DNA of 64,000 nucleotides from CADEED01 sp039931065 (GTDB lineage: Bacteria; Pseudomonadota; Gammaproteobacteria; Steroidobacterales; Steroidobacteraceae): contig JBDTSP010000002.1 of the NCBI GenBank assembly GCA_039931065.1, forward strand, positions 1-64,000, written 5' to 3'. Of this stretch, positions 25,620 through 34,569 are shown piece by piece. The notes below the pieces were generated by a model that worked only from the letters and a program-made list of their open reading frames with translations, was not told the origin of the DNA and searched no databases. Positions within the stretch are counted from its first letter, which is position 1. The number at the start of each line of letters is the position of its first letter. The position numbers were made by a program, and so were the translations under genes.

Positions 25620-26261
25620 ATGCAAGGTCCCGGCGATTTCGAAGTATCCCGGCGCGACGTCTTGAAATTCGGTGCGGCCGCCACCGCCGTTCCGCTCGTG
25701 GCGAGAGGACAAAATTCGCCGGCGGACACTCCGGTCTCCTCGCAAGTCTCGCTGGACGTGAATGGCAAAGTTCACGCGCTCAAGCTGGACACCCGTACGT
25801 CGCTGCTCGACGCGCTGCGCGAGAACCTGCAACTCACCGGTACGAAGAAGGGGTGTGATCACGGCCAATGCGGCGCGTGCACCGTGCTCGTGAACGGCCG
25901 GCGCATCAATTCCTGTCTGTCGCTCGCTGTCATGCACGCGGGCGACAAGATCACGACGATCGAAGGACTCGGCACGCCAAACAAGATGCACGCGATGCAG
26001 GCGGCGTTCGTGAAGCACGATGGGTTTCAGTGCGGCTATTGCACGCCTGGGCAGATCTGCTCGGCGGTGGGCATGCTCGCCGAGGTCAAGGCGAATATTC
26101 CGAGCCACGTGAGCGCGGACCTGGCGGCTGCGGCGCAATTGACGAACGCGGAACTGCGCGAGCGCATGAGCGGCAACATCTGCCGCTGCGGCGCGTACTC
26201 CAACATCGCCGAGGCCATCGCCGAAGTCGCGGGCGTCCCCGCGGCCGGGAGGAACGCATGA
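25620..26261 (+). CDS. paoA: Periplasmic aldehyde oxidoreductase, [2Fe-2S] subunit
   Basis: 213 aa from the ATG at 25620, with GGGAGG at the right distance. A Tat signal SRRDVLKFGAAATAVPLVAR marks export of the folded complex. The plant-type [2Fe-2S] cluster motif is CDHGQCGACTVLVNGRRINSC (21 residues, about 80-100); the second cluster uses CGYCTPGQ and CRCGAYSN. It matches PaoA (YagT) of E. coli. It passes electrons from the molybdenum site to FAD. First gene of a tight three-gene operon, stop overlapping the paoB start. Confidence 0.92.
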   Translation: MQGPGDFEVSRRDVLKFGAAATAVPLVARGQNSPADTPVSSQVSLDVNGKVHALKLDTRTSLLDALRENLQLTGTKKGCDHGQCGACTVLVNGRRINSCLSLAVMHAGDKITTIEGLGTPNKMHAMQAAFVKHDGFQCGYCTPGQICSAVGMLAEVKANIPSHVSADLAAAAQLTNAELRERMSGNICRCGAYSNIAEAIAEVAGVPAAGRNA

Positions 26262-27211
26262 GACCTTTCTCCTACGAAAAGGCGATGACGGCGTCTGCCG
26301 CAGCCGCCGCCGCGGTGAAAATTCCCGGCGCGAAGTTCATCGCGGGCGGCACGAACCTGCTCGATCTCATGAAGCTCGAGATCGAGAAGCCCGCGCACCT
26401 CATCGACGTAAACGGCTTGAAGCTCGACAAGGTCGAGGCGACGCCCGACGGCGGCCTGCGCATTGGCGCCCTCGTGCGCAACACCGACCTGGCGGCGAAC
26501 GAGAAGGTGCGTCGCGAGTATCCCCTGCTTTCGCGAGCGCTGCTCGCGGGCGCGTCCGGGCAGCTGCGTAATAAGGCGACGACGGCGGGCAACCTGCTCC
26601 AGCGCACACGCTGCGCATACTTCTACGACACCGCGCAAGCTTGCAACAAACGCACGCCGGGCAGCGGTTGCGCGGCCATCGCCGGCTTCTCGCGTCAACT
26701 TGCGGTCATTGGCGGAAGCAATGCCTGTATCGCGACGAATCCGTCGGATATGGCGGTTGCCATGCGTGCGCTCGACGCCACGGTACACACCGTTCAGGCG
26801 GACGGGACCGAACGGGCGATCCCCATTGCGGATTTCCACAAGTTGCCAGGCGAAACGCCGCACGTGGAGAACGCACTGCAGCCAGGCGAACTCATCACGG
26901 CTGTGTCGCTGCCGAAGCCGCTCGGCGGCAAGCATGTCTACCTCAAGGTGCGCGACCGCGCGTCGTACGCCTTCGCGCTTGTATCGGTGGGGCTCGTGGT
27001 TCAACCCGACGGCAGCGGCCGCGTCGCGGTCGGCGGTGTAGCGCCGAAACCGTGGCGCATCGAGGCGGCGGAGGCTGAACTCCCGCGCGGCGAGAAGGCC
27101 GTAGCGGCCAGATTGCTTGCCGGCGCCAAGCCGACGCATGAAAACGAATTCAAGGTGACTCTCGTGGAACGCGCGCTCGCCGCGGCGTTGGCCGAGTCGA
27201 GGAGCGCGTAA
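26258..27211 (+). CDS. paoB: Periplasmic aldehyde oxidoreductase, FAD subunit
   Basis: 317 aa from the ATG at 26258, which overlaps the paoA stop (ATGA) and has GGGAGG upstream. FAD-binding motifs: KFIAGGTNLLDLMK (about 26-39) and ATTAGNLLQRTRC. The Cys-rich insertion RCAYFYDTAQACNKRTPGSG followed by C is the extra [4Fe-4S] loop characteristic of PaoB. No own signal peptide: it should be carried across with PaoA by the Tat system. Confidence 0.92.
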   Translation: MRPFSYEKAMTASAAAAAAVKIPGAKFIAGGTNLLDLMKLEIEKPAHLIDVNGLKLDKVEATPDGGLRIGALVRNTDLAANEKVRREYPLLSRALLAGASGQLRNKATTAGNLLQRTRCAYFYDTAQACNKRTPGSGCAAIAGFSRQLAVIGGSNACIATNPSDMAVAMRALDATVHTVQADGTERAIPIADFHKLPGETPHVENALQPGELITAVSLPKPLGGKHVYLKVRDRASYAFALVSVGLVVQPDGSGRVAVGGVAPKPWRIEAAEAELPRGEKAVAARLLAGAKPTHENEFKVTLVERALAAALAESRSA

Positions 27212-29416
27212 ATGAAGCACGAAGCGCCGGCCACGAAGAACCCGACCGACCGCAAGAAGGTCATCGGCAAACCCACCGACCGCATTGAGGGCAAGCTCAA
27301 AACGACGGGCACCGCGAAGTACGCCTATGAATGGCACGACATCGCGCCGAAGCCCGCGTATGGCTACATCCTGGGCGCCACGATCGCCAAGGGTCGCATC
27401 GCCGCCATGGACATCAGCGCCGCGGAGTCGGCGCCGGGCGTGTACGGCGTCGTGACCGCCCAGAACGCGGGCCCGCTCGGCAAAGGCAACTTCAACAAGG
27501 TCAAACTACTCGCCGGCCCGGACGTGCAGCACTACCACCAGGCGGTGGCACTCGTAGTCGCGAAGACCTTCGAGGAAGCGCGCGCGGCGGCCGGCAAAAT
27601 CAAGGTGCGCTACACCGCGGAACCGGGCGGGGCATACGAGCTCGCTAAGCTCAAGGACTCGTCGACCATGCCGCCGCCGGGCTGGGGCGGTCCTTCGGAC
27701 ACGGCCGTCGGCGACTTTCCTGGCGCGTTCGCGGCGGCGCCGATCAAGGTTGACGCGACTTACACGACGCCGGGCCACTCGCACGCGATGATGGAACCCT
27801 ACGCGTCGATCGCCGCCTGGAAGGGTGACGAGCTCACGTTGTGGACGGCGAACCAGATGATCGCCTGGTCGGTTGGCGACGTCGCCAAGACGCTCAACAT
27901 GCCGCCGGAAAAGATCCGGCTGCTGTCGCCGTACATCGGCGGCGGGTTCGGCGGAAAGTTATGGATCCGCGCGGACGCGCTCCTCGCGGCGCTCGGCGCG
28001 CGCGCGGTGAAGCGTCCGGTGAAGGTGGCGATCCAGCGGCCTCTCATGGCCAACAACTCTGTGCATCGGCCGGCCACGATCCAACGCGTGCGGTTTGGCG
28101 CAACGCCGGACGGCAAGATCACGGCGTTCGCGCACGAGACCTGGTCGGGCGACGTCGAGGGCGGTACGCCCGAGATGGGCGTGCTCGCGTCGCGCTACCT
28201 CTACGCGGGCGCGAACCGCATGACCGCGACACGCCTTGCGAAGCACGACTTGCCGGAAGGCAATGCGATGCGCGCGCCCGGCGACGCGCCGGGATCGATG
28301 GCGTTCGAATGCGCCGTCGACGAACTCGCGGAAGCGCTCAAGATGGACCCGGTGCAGCTGCGCATCCTCAACGACACGCAGGTGGATCCGGAGAAGCCGG
28401 CGCGCACGTACTCCGTGCGCAAGCTCAACGAGTGCCTGAACCTCGGTGCCGAGAAGTTCGGCTGGGCGAAGCGGAACATGACGCCGGGCAAGATGCGGGA
28501 AGGTCGGTGGCTCATCGGCCACGGCGTCGCCACCGCGTATCGCGGCGCGCCCACGCTGAACTCTGCGGCGCGCGTGCGTGTGGCGTCGACGGGCGCGGTC
28601 ACGGTCGAAACCGACATGACGGACATTGGAACGGGTAGTTATACGATTCTCGCGCAGACCGCGGCGGAAATGCTCGGCGTGCCGATCGAGCAGGTGGACG
28701 TCAGGCTCGGCGACTCGAAGTTTCCGGTGTCGTGCGGATCGGGCGGGCAGTTCGGCGCCGTGAGCGCGACGTCGGGCGTTTATGCGGCGTGCGTCAAACT
28801 GCGCGAGGACATCGCGAAGAAACTCGGCGTGGATGCGGCATCGGCGGACTTCACGGACGGCGTGGTCGTTGCCGGCGCGAAGCGTATACCTCTTGGCACG
28901 GCCGTCGGGCCGCAAGGCATGTCTGCCGAGGACAAGATCGAATTCGCGGATCAGAGCCAGAAGCACCTGCACTACACGTTCGGTGCGCACTTCGTCGAAG
29001 TCGCGGTGGACGCATACACCGCGGAGACGCGCGTGAGGCGCATGCTCGCCGTGTGTTCGGCGGGGCGCATCCTGAACCCGAAGGCGGCGCGCAGCCAGAT
29101 CATCGGTGCGATGACGATGGGTGTCGGCGCGGCGCTCATGGAGCATCTCGTGGTGGACAAGAAGCTCGGCTTCTTCGTGAACCACGATCTTGCGAGCTAT
29201 GAAGTGCCCGTGCATGCGGACATTCCACATCAGGAGTGCATCTTCCTCGACGACGAAGATCCAACGCTGTCGCCGATGAAGGCGATGGGAGTTGGCGAGC
29301 TCGGGATCTGCGGGGCATCCGCTGCCGTGGCCAACGCGGTGTACAACGCGACGGGAATCCGCGTGCGCGACTATCCGGTCACCCTCGACAAGCTGTTGCC
29401 CCTCATGCGCGCGTGA
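27212..29416 (+). CDS. paoC: Periplasmic aldehyde oxidoreductase, molybdenum subunit
   Basis: 734 aa, starting one base after the paoB stop codon begins to clear (TAA ATG). Xanthine-oxidase-family large subunit: GGGFGGKLW (about 244-252), the substrate channel with MRAPGDAPGSMAFECAVDEL, and the C-terminal GVGELGICGASAAVANAVYN whose Glu is the catalytic base. Matches PaoC (YagR). It oxidises aldehydes, often aromatic ones, using molybdopterin cytosine dinucleotide. The maturation chaperone PaoD is not next to it, so it must be encoded elsewhere. Confidence 0.92.
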   Translation: MKHEAPATKNPTDRKKVIGKPTDRIEGKLKTTGTAKYAYEWHDIAPKPAYGYILGATIAKGRIAAMDISAAESAPGVYGVVTAQNAGPLGKGNFNKVKLLAGPDVQHYHQAVALVVAKTFEEARAAAGKIKVRYTAEPGGAYELAKLKDSSTMPPPGWGGPSDTAVGDFPGAFAAAPIKVDATYTTPGHSHAMMEPYASIAAWKGDELTLWTANQMIAWSVGDVAKTLNMPPEKIRLLSPYIGGGFGGKLWIRADALLAALGARAVKRPVKVAIQRPLMANNSVHRPATIQRVRFGATPDGKITAFAHETWSGDVEGGTPEMGVLASRYLYAGANRMTATRLAKHDLPEGNAMRAPGDAPGSMAFECAVDELAEALKMDPVQLRILNDTQVDPEKPARTYSVRKLNECLNLGAEKFGWAKRNMTPGKMREGRWLIGHGVATAYRGAPTLNSAARVRVASTGAVTVETDMTDIGTGSYTILAQTAAEMLGVPIEQVDVRLGDSKFPVSCGSGGQFGAVSATSGVYAACVKLREDIAKKLGVDAASADFTDGVVVAGAKRIPLGTAVGPQGMSAEDKIEFADQSQKHLHYTFGAHFVEVAVDAYTAETRVRRMLAVCSAGRILNPKAARSQIIGAMTMGVGAALMEHLVVDKKLGFFVNHDLASYEVPVHADIPHQECIFLDDEDPTLSPMKAMGVGELGICGASAAVANAVYNATGIRVRDYPVTLDKLLPLMRA

Positions 29417-29429
29417 TGGGCTCAGGCGT

Positions 29430-29463
29430 GTCACTGGAGCTGTTCAAGAAGGCGCTGGCGTAG
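29430..29463 (+). pseudogene. Right remnant of a dienelactone hydrolase gene
   Basis: The 24 bases 29440-29463 are identical to 41894-41917, encoding LFKKALA-stop at the end of the intact dienelactone hydrolase. Together with the left remnant (25458-25542) it brackets the paoABC operon. The remaining gap to 29551 shows nothing else. Confidence 0.65.
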
Positions 29464-29551
29464 CGGCCATATCTCCTCGAACTGCCCTTCCTTCAACACG
29501 CTCCGGGCGGCCGCCATCGTTGAGAGATGACGGCCACCCGACCAGGACCTG

Positions 29552-30511
29552 TCAGTTCTTGCCACTCCGCGTGCTCGTGAAGATGTCGCCATCGCGCCCG
29601 AAGTACAGGCGCTTGCCATCTTTCGACAACGTCGACCGTTGCTCGACACCCGCGGTGTTCACGGTCTCGCCAAGGTTTTTCGGCGCCGACCATCCCCCCG
29701 TGAGCCACCACGACCGCGAGATGTACACGTCCTGCCCACCAAATGCCGCTTGGCCACGCCCCCACGTCGGGCGGTTCGAGCTGAAGACGATCTCGAAGCT
29801 GCCATCCTCGCGCGCGCGCACGTTGGGCATGAGGTCTTCGAACTCGGTGCTCAACTCTTCGACAACCTTGCCGGGACCGAACTGTCCATCGCGGCCGAGA
29901 CGGCTCATATAGATGTCCTGATCACCGCCACTGCCATTGCTCGAATAAAACAGGAACGTGCCGAACCAGGTCTCCACGAGCGAGGGACTGCGCTCGCCGC
30001 CTGCGTAGTTAGGGCCTTCCGGAGCGCACCTGAGCATCACCGGTTCGCTCCAGCCGCCGGCCGGGCTCTGCCGAGACAGGTAGATGTCACCTCCGCCGCA
30101 GGGGGTCGGCCCGGTGCCATCGCCGGGACGTTCGGACACGAACAACAGCGACCGGCCGAGCACGGGCGTGGGGCAAAAGTCGGCGGACGCGGTGTTGATG
30201 GGCGCGCCGAGATTGCGCGGCGTACCCCAGGGCGAACCGAGGCTGTCGCGATCGGCGGCCCAGATGTCATTGCCGCCGGCAGTGCCGGGACGGTTCGACG
30301 CGAGAAATAAGCTCAGGCCATCGGCGCTCTCGATGGGGCAGCCGTCGCCGAAACCGGGGACGCTGACTTCGCTGACCAGCGTGGCAGTGTTGAATTCCGG
30401 TTTTGCGGTGTGCGGTGGCCCGCCCGCGGTGGCCGAGGCGGTCAGGACGGCGAGCAGTGCACCGGCGAGCACAGTGCGGGCTTGGTGCGAAAGGTGTAAG
30501 GCAATATTCAT
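29552..30511 (-). CDS. Secreted PD40 beta-propeller protein (paralogue)
   Basis: 319 aa with a cleavable signal (TASATAGG). Blades match the protein at 9690-10643 one by one: ADGLSLFLASNRP, GGNDIWAADRD, GRSLLFVSERP, GGGDIYLSRQS, DQDIYMSRLG, FEIVFSSNRPTWG, DGKRLYFGRDGDIF. The conserved spans CPIE.ADGLSL, ERSPSLV.TWFGTFLFYSS and LMPNVRAR are near-identical, so the two genes are recent paralogues. It is upstream-divergent from a CadC-type regulator, with a UrcA-family gene between. Confidence 0.82.
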   Translation of the reverse strand: MNIALHLSHQARTVLAGALLAVLTASATAGGPPHTAKPEFNTATLVSEVSVPGFGDGCPIESADGLSLFLASNRPGTAGGNDIWAADRDSLGSPWGTPRNLGAPINTASADFCPTPVLGRSLLFVSERPGDGTGPTPCGGGDIYLSRQSPAGGWSEPVMLRCAPEGPNYAGGERSPSLVETWFGTFLFYSSNGSGGDQDIYMSRLGRDGQFGPGKVVEELSTEFEDLMPNVRAREDGSFEIVFSSNRPTWGRGQAAFGGQDVYISRSWWLTGGWSAPKNLGETVNTAGVEQRSTLSKDGKRLYFGRDGDIFTSTRSGKN

Positions 30512-30561
30512 ATGGAATCCCCGAGTAGTTGATATTCAGCAAAGCGGTGGGAGCGAGAACC

Positions 30562-30915
30562 TCAGCGAGCCGCGATGCTCGCGGGCGCGATCATTGCCGG
30601 CTTGCCGCCGAGCCGTTCGGAGTAGCTCGAGAGCATGGGGCGATCGATGCGAGCGATGGCTGTCGATACGGCTCGCTTCATGCAACTGGCGTGGTCCTGT
30701 TCGTCCACCCGCTGGTCATTGGCCTGCTGGGTGCAGACCCGCCGGGCGGCGCCAGTGATGCGAAGGTAGAGTTCGGCGATTCCGGCTTGGCGATTGAGGT
30801 CGAGGTCGCCGAAGGGGACCGTGATCGAGTAGGCGTCGTCAGTCGGGCCGGTTGCCCGCGCGTCGAGCGTCGTGAGCGAGAGGACCGAGGCGACGAGGGC
30901 GGTGGCGAGTTTCAT
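30562..30915 (-). CDS. UrcA family protein
   Basis: 117 aa with signal peptide (cleavage near DARA-TG). The pattern VPFGDLDLNRQAGIAELYLR then ITGAARRVCTQQ and C-M in DHASCMKRAVSTAIARID fits the UrcA family, small periplasmic proteins with one conserved Cys pair and unknown function. Strong ribosome-binding site (AAGGAAA). It lies upstream of and in line with the PD40 gene, so the two may be co-transcribed from the divergent region at 30916-31089. Confidence 0.8.
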   Translation of the reverse strand: MKLATALVASVLSLTTLDARATGPTDDAYSITVPFGDLDLNRQAGIAELYLRITGAARRVCTQQANDQRVDEQDHASCMKRAVSTAIARIDRPMLSSYSERLGGKPAMIAPASIAAR

Positions 30916-31089
30916 GTCTGTTTCCTTGAGCGTGTTTTGCGCGGTTACCGATCCCGCCAGTGGCGCGATCGGCGTGTCACGAAGGTTCCGTGCGGCGGGC
31001 TCGCTGAACCATGCTTCCGCGCTGTAGGTGCGCTAAATTGTTTCTGACCCCGATCTGTACCCGCCCAACTCACTGACGCAGATGGACAA

Positions 31090-32991
31090 ATGGAAAGCGC
31101 CCCGAAGATGAAGACGTCCCGAGTGACCTCGTTCGATGGTTGGGAGCTCCGCGCGGACATCGGTGAGCTGGTCAAGGACGCCCGCAAGATCCGGCTTCAG
31201 CAGCTTCCGCTGCTGGTTCTCGAGGAGTTGCTCGCCCATCCGGGAGAACTCGTCACGCGCGAACAGCTGATCGCCCGGCTATGGCCGAAGGGCGTGGTCG
31301 ATTTCGATACCGGGCTCAACACCGCCGTGCGCAAGCTGCGCGTTGCGCTGGAGGACGTCGGCGAGGTGCCGCGTTACATCGAAACCCTCCCGCGAAAGGG
31401 CTATCGATTCATCGGAGCGATCGATCCGCCGGCCGATGGTGTGACGCTGACCGCACCCGAAGTGCCTGACGCAGTGGCCACATCCGCTACGCGCGTTGGG
31501 GCTTTCTCTTCGCGGCGACGGATGGCGGTCGCAGCCGCCTGCCTGCTCTTGTTGGTTGCGGCGAGCGCGGCCTGGTGGGCACGCCGGCCAGATCAAACCG
31601 CAGGTCATGGCATGAACGTACGCCTGTCGGGCTTTCAGCTCCTGTCCTCGGACTTGCCTGCAACGCTGCGCGAAACGGTGGACGCGGAGATCATCGCGGC
31701 ATTCAGCATCGACGGCGCCGTAGGTGTTTCGAGCGCATCTGCCCCCACGCCGGGCGCAGCGCCCGACTACACATTGGGCGGGACGATCCAGCGGGACGGA
31801 CAGGCGATCCGTGTCATCACCCGCATGATCAACGAGCGCTCGGGCGCAACCTTGTGGTCCAAAACCTCCGAGTACGACGGCAACGAAGTCTCGAGGGTCC
31901 CACGCCACATCGCAGTCGACGCGGGCAACGTCGTCCGCTGCGGATTGTTTGGAGCGTCTACCTATCACGAGCCGCTGCCGGACGAAGTTCTCCGCGACTA
32001 CATGCAATTTTGTGAGGCACATTGGGATCCCGATCTAAAGGAGGGACGCAAGGCCCTGGTCCCCGCGCAGCGAGTCGTCGCTGCCGTCCCGGACTTTTCC
32101 TGGGGCTGGGCGGCGGTCGCTGGTGCGTATTGGAAAGTGGCAGGGAGCGCAAACAGCACTCAGATGGTCGAAGAGGCTCGCGCGAGCGGCCGTGATGCGG
32201 CCGACCGGGCGATCGCCATCGACGGCAAGAACAGCGAAGCCCTGTATATCAAGTCCATGGTGCTCGATCGGCACGACTGGATCGGTCGGGAGGACTTGTT
32301 GAAACGCGCCGTCGCCGCCCATCGGCTGGACTGCGGATGCGAGTACCACCAGTACGGATGGATGCTGCTCAATGTTGGACGGACCGCCGAAGCGGTCGAA
32401 GATTTGCATCACGCCAACAACATGCTGGCTCTGTATGTCTATACGCCCTTGAGTCTGGCGCAAGCGCTCGTGATCGCGGGAAAGCCAGACGAGGCGAAAC
32501 TCCATTTCGATGCGGCGATCGACCTCGCTCCGAATGCCGGATTTGCGCAACGGCTTGCGATCTACAAGGCAACCCAGATTGGCGACATCAATCTACTGCT
32601 CGACCCAACCTTGCCGATATCCGCGGAACTGCGCGCGGCCTTGCTGAAAGGGTATCGCGCAAGGGCGTCGCGTGATTCCGGAGCCATGGCGCAAGCAGTC
32701 GAGGCCCTCCTGGCGCTGACGGAAACTCAGCAGACAGAAGCTGTCGCGAGACTGCTCGCCGAGCTTGGGGCGAACCGCGAGGCTTTCCAGATCGCGGCCC
32801 GGATTGCGACGACAAAGGAAAATCCGGGGCCGTCGATCTTCTGGAATCAAAGCATGCGCGGGCTTCTGGCGGATCCGGGCTTCCCGGCGCTGGCCACGCA
32901 ACTCGGCCTTTTGAAATACTGGACGACGACTCGTACCAAGCCCGACGTTTGTGGCGAAGAATCGCCGCCGCCGTTCTGCAAGATGATTTGA
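31090..32991 (+). CDS. CadC-type winged-helix regulator with periplasmic TPR-like region
   Basis: 633 aa; an internal ATG at 31108 is a possible start. Winged helix about residues 10-115 (RLQQLPLLVLEELLAHPGEL then TREQLIARLWPKGVVDFDTG, TAVRKLRVALED, RYIETLPRKGYRFIGAID). A transmembrane helix near 145-160 (AVAAACLLLLVAASAAWW), then a FlgO/TolB-N-like segment (YTLGGTIQRDGQAIRVITRM) and helical repeats. It is divergent from UrcA/PD40. Architecture and context parallel the regulator at 7628-9541. Confidence 0.88.
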   Translation: MESAPKMKTSRVTSFDGWELRADIGELVKDARKIRLQQLPLLVLEELLAHPGELVTREQLIARLWPKGVVDFDTGLNTAVRKLRVALEDVGEVPRYIETLPRKGYRFIGAIDPPADGVTLTAPEVPDAVATSATRVGAFSSRRRMAVAAACLLLLVAASAAWWARRPDQTAGHGMNVRLSGFQLLSSDLPATLRETVDAEIIAAFSIDGAVGVSSASAPTPGAAPDYTLGGTIQRDGQAIRVITRMINERSGATLWSKTSEYDGNEVSRVPRHIAVDAGNVVRCGLFGASTYHEPLPDEVLRDYMQFCEAHWDPDLKEGRKALVPAQRVVAAVPDFSWGWAAVAGAYWKVAGSANSTQMVEEARASGRDAADRAIAIDGKNSEALYIKSMVLDRHDWIGREDLLKRAVAAHRLDCGCEYHQYGWMLLNVGRTAEAVEDLHHANNMLALYVYTPLSLAQALVIAGKPDEAKLHFDAAIDLAPNAGFAQRLAIYKATQIGDINLLLDPTLPISAELRAALLKGYRARASRDSGAMAQAVEALLALTETQQTEAVARLLAELGANREAFQIAARIATTKENPGPSIFWNQSMRGLLADPGFPALATQLGLLKYWTTTRTKPDVCGEESPPPFCKMI

Positions 32992-33005
32992 CTAAGGTTC
33001 TCACG

Positions 33006-33245
33006 ATGATCTTCCTGCAAGCTAACTGGATCTTCGCGTTCGTCTGCGCCTTTGTGCTGTATGGCGCGGGGAAAGCGGAAGCGCGCGAGGCAGGCCGAAA
33101 CGCCGGCCTTCTCTGGGCCGGCCTGTCGATCGCGGTTTCTGCCGTGCTGATCCGGTTCCTCGATGCGGGATGGATTGTCGTGCTCGTTGGCCAGGTCGCG
33201 CTCTTCGTCGGCATTGGCATCTTCCGCGCCATGCGTGGCAAATGA
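33006..33245 (+). CDS. Small membrane protein, two or three helices
   Basis: 79 aa from the ATG at 33006. Hydrophobic helices at about 5-20 (ANWIFAFVCAFVLYGAG), 35-50 (LLWAGLSIAVSAVLIRFLD) and 54-72 (WIVVLVGQVALFVGIGIFRA). It starts 14 bp after the CadC-type regulator and may be co-transcribed. No family recognised. Confidence 0.6.
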   Translation: MIFLQANWIFAFVCAFVLYGAGKAEAREAGRNAGLLWAGLSIAVSAVLIRFLDAGWIVVLVGQVALFVGIGIFRAMRGK

Positions 33246-33502
33246 GTTGTTAGCGCGGTCGCACGGTCGCGGAAACGGCGCAGTCCGTCGATGCCCGAGA
33301 TAACCATGAACGAAGGCAAAGAGGTTCGTTACGACTGGCGTTCGTGATCACGCCCACGATCCCGGAGTGATCCGCGAATTCTGGGTTGGCAGCCTTGAGC
33401 GCCGCCGCAACGGCTCGGCGTAGACGACTGTCGCTTCGGCGCGAACTGAAATAATTTCCAGGCTCGCCGGGTCTGCTGCCGAAGTCATTGGGAGATCAGA
33501 CC
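33246..33502. other. Gap with a decayed SnoaL-like remnant
   Basis: 33290-33375 is a shortened copy of the SnoaL-like piece at 37513-37645. The rest has no recognised content, although one minus-strand frame (33440-33348) has coding-like composition. GGGAGA near 33490 is the ribosome-binding site for the next gene. Confidence 0.45.
33290..33375 (+). pseudogene. SnoaL-like fragment with internal deletion
   Basis: It shares GATGCCCGAG, CCATGAACGAAGGCAA and GAGGTTCGTTACG with 37513-37555, then lacks about 47 bases before resuming at GCGTTCGTGATCA and GATCCCGGAGTGATC. The reading MNEGKEVRYD matches the other copy's MNEGNEVRYA. Too short and out of frame to work. Confidence 0.5.
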
Positions 33503-34552
33503 ATGTCGAGTTCAGGCTCAAGTTTCCACTCAAGGCTGCTCAGTTTGGCGGTCGCGCTGCTCGCGCTCGCAACGGTCGTTGGAGTGCAGGCTGCTGATTT
33601 GCCAAGCGCACAAGTATTCAATTTCGCCGACGTCGAAGGCATTAGCGAACACGGCGTGACGGTTTCGACGGGCGAGTACCGTGGTCGCAAGGCCCTGCGG
33701 ATGGTGCAGCCCGCGCGCGGCGATGGGTTTGCGCTGCTGCCCGGCGTGAATTTCCAGGACGGCATCGTCGAGGCGGACATGGCGATCGAGATCGTCACTC
33801 CGCTGTTTCCCGGTGCTCCGGGTTTCGGTGGCATTGCATTCCGCGCCCGTGACGATGTCAGTGGCTACGAGATGTTCTATCTGCGTCCCGGCAATGCCAC
33901 GTCCCCGGATCAGGCCAAGCGCAATCATTCGATTCAATACGTGGCCGAGCCCGGCTTCAGCTGGCCGCTGCTGCGCCGCGCATGGCCGGCGGTGTACGAA
34001 GCGTACTCGCCGCTGGAGGTAGGAGCCTGGACGCATCTGAAGATCGAGGTCACGGGACGGGACGCGAAAATATTCATCAACGACGCGCCGCAACCTGGGT
34101 TGATCGTGCAGGGAATGAAGGGCGAAGACCTCACCGGTCACATCGCCTTGTGGGGCTTTCCGGGGCAAACCACCTGGTTTTCGAATCTGCGCATCACGCA
34201 TGCGAAGCCTGCCGCTGTGCGCAATGGTGGCGAAGCGGCTGGCGAATGGCGCGCGAAGGCCGTCACCGATGCCGTCCCGATGGATGGCACGTTGAAACTG
34301 ACCCGCGAGGGTGAAAACTTGCGAGGTCGCTGGTCCGGCACGTTTGGCAATGATCTATCCGTGAAGGGGCGGTGGCGGAACGGCTACGTCGAAATCGAGT
34401 TCGAGGGCATCTTCCCGGCGAATCCGGCAACGGGGCCCGCAGGGCCGGCGGCGGTGACACTCGCGGGGTGGATCGACGGCAACGCGTTGAACGGACGAGT
34501 CCGCGTGGCGAATCTAGCGGAGGGTACGATCGCACTCGTAAAGGCGCCTTGA
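33503..34552 (+). CDS. Secreted DUF1080/LamG-like protein
   Basis: 349 aa from the ATG at 33503. Signal peptide to about residue 31 (VVGVQAADLP). The jelly-roll body resembles the 3-keto-disaccharide-hydrolase (DUF1080)/concanavalin-like family: FQDGIVEADMAIEIV, GFGGIAFRARDDVSGYEMFY, WTHLKIEVTGRDAKIFIND, GHIALWGFPGQTTWFSNLRI. A C-terminal beta-domain of about 100 residues follows (LTREGENLRGRWSGTFGNDL). Probably binds or cleaves a carbohydrate; no catalytic residues assigned. It converges on an oxidoreductase gene of the Gfo/Idh/MocA type, a common neighbour of DUF1080 genes. Confidence 0.65.
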   Translation: MSSSGSSFHSRLLSLAVALLALATVVGVQAADLPSAQVFNFADVEGISEHGVTVSTGEYRGRKALRMVQPARGDGFALLPGVNFQDGIVEADMAIEIVTPLFPGAPGFGGIAFRARDDVSGYEMFYLRPGNATSPDQAKRNHSIQYVAEPGFSWPLLRRAWPAVYEAYSPLEVGAWTHLKIEVTGRDAKIFINDAPQPGLIVQGMKGEDLTGHIALWGFPGQTTWFSNLRITHAKPAAVRNGGEAAGEWRAKAVTDAVPMDGTLKLTREGENLRGRWSGTFGNDLSVKGRWRNGYVEIEFEGIFPANPATGPAGPAAVTLAGWIDGNALNGRVRVANLAEGTIALVKAP

Positions 34553-34569
34553 TGCAGGGAGCCTGAAGA

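Noticed and set aside
26036..27337. 433-codon minus-strand frame opposite paoB
   Set aside because: No motifs, while paoB has FAD and [4Fe-4S] signatures and operon overlaps; antisense shadow.
27959..29434. 491-codon minus-strand frame opposite paoC
   Set aside because: Arg/His-rich composition and no motifs; paoC is clear on the other strand.
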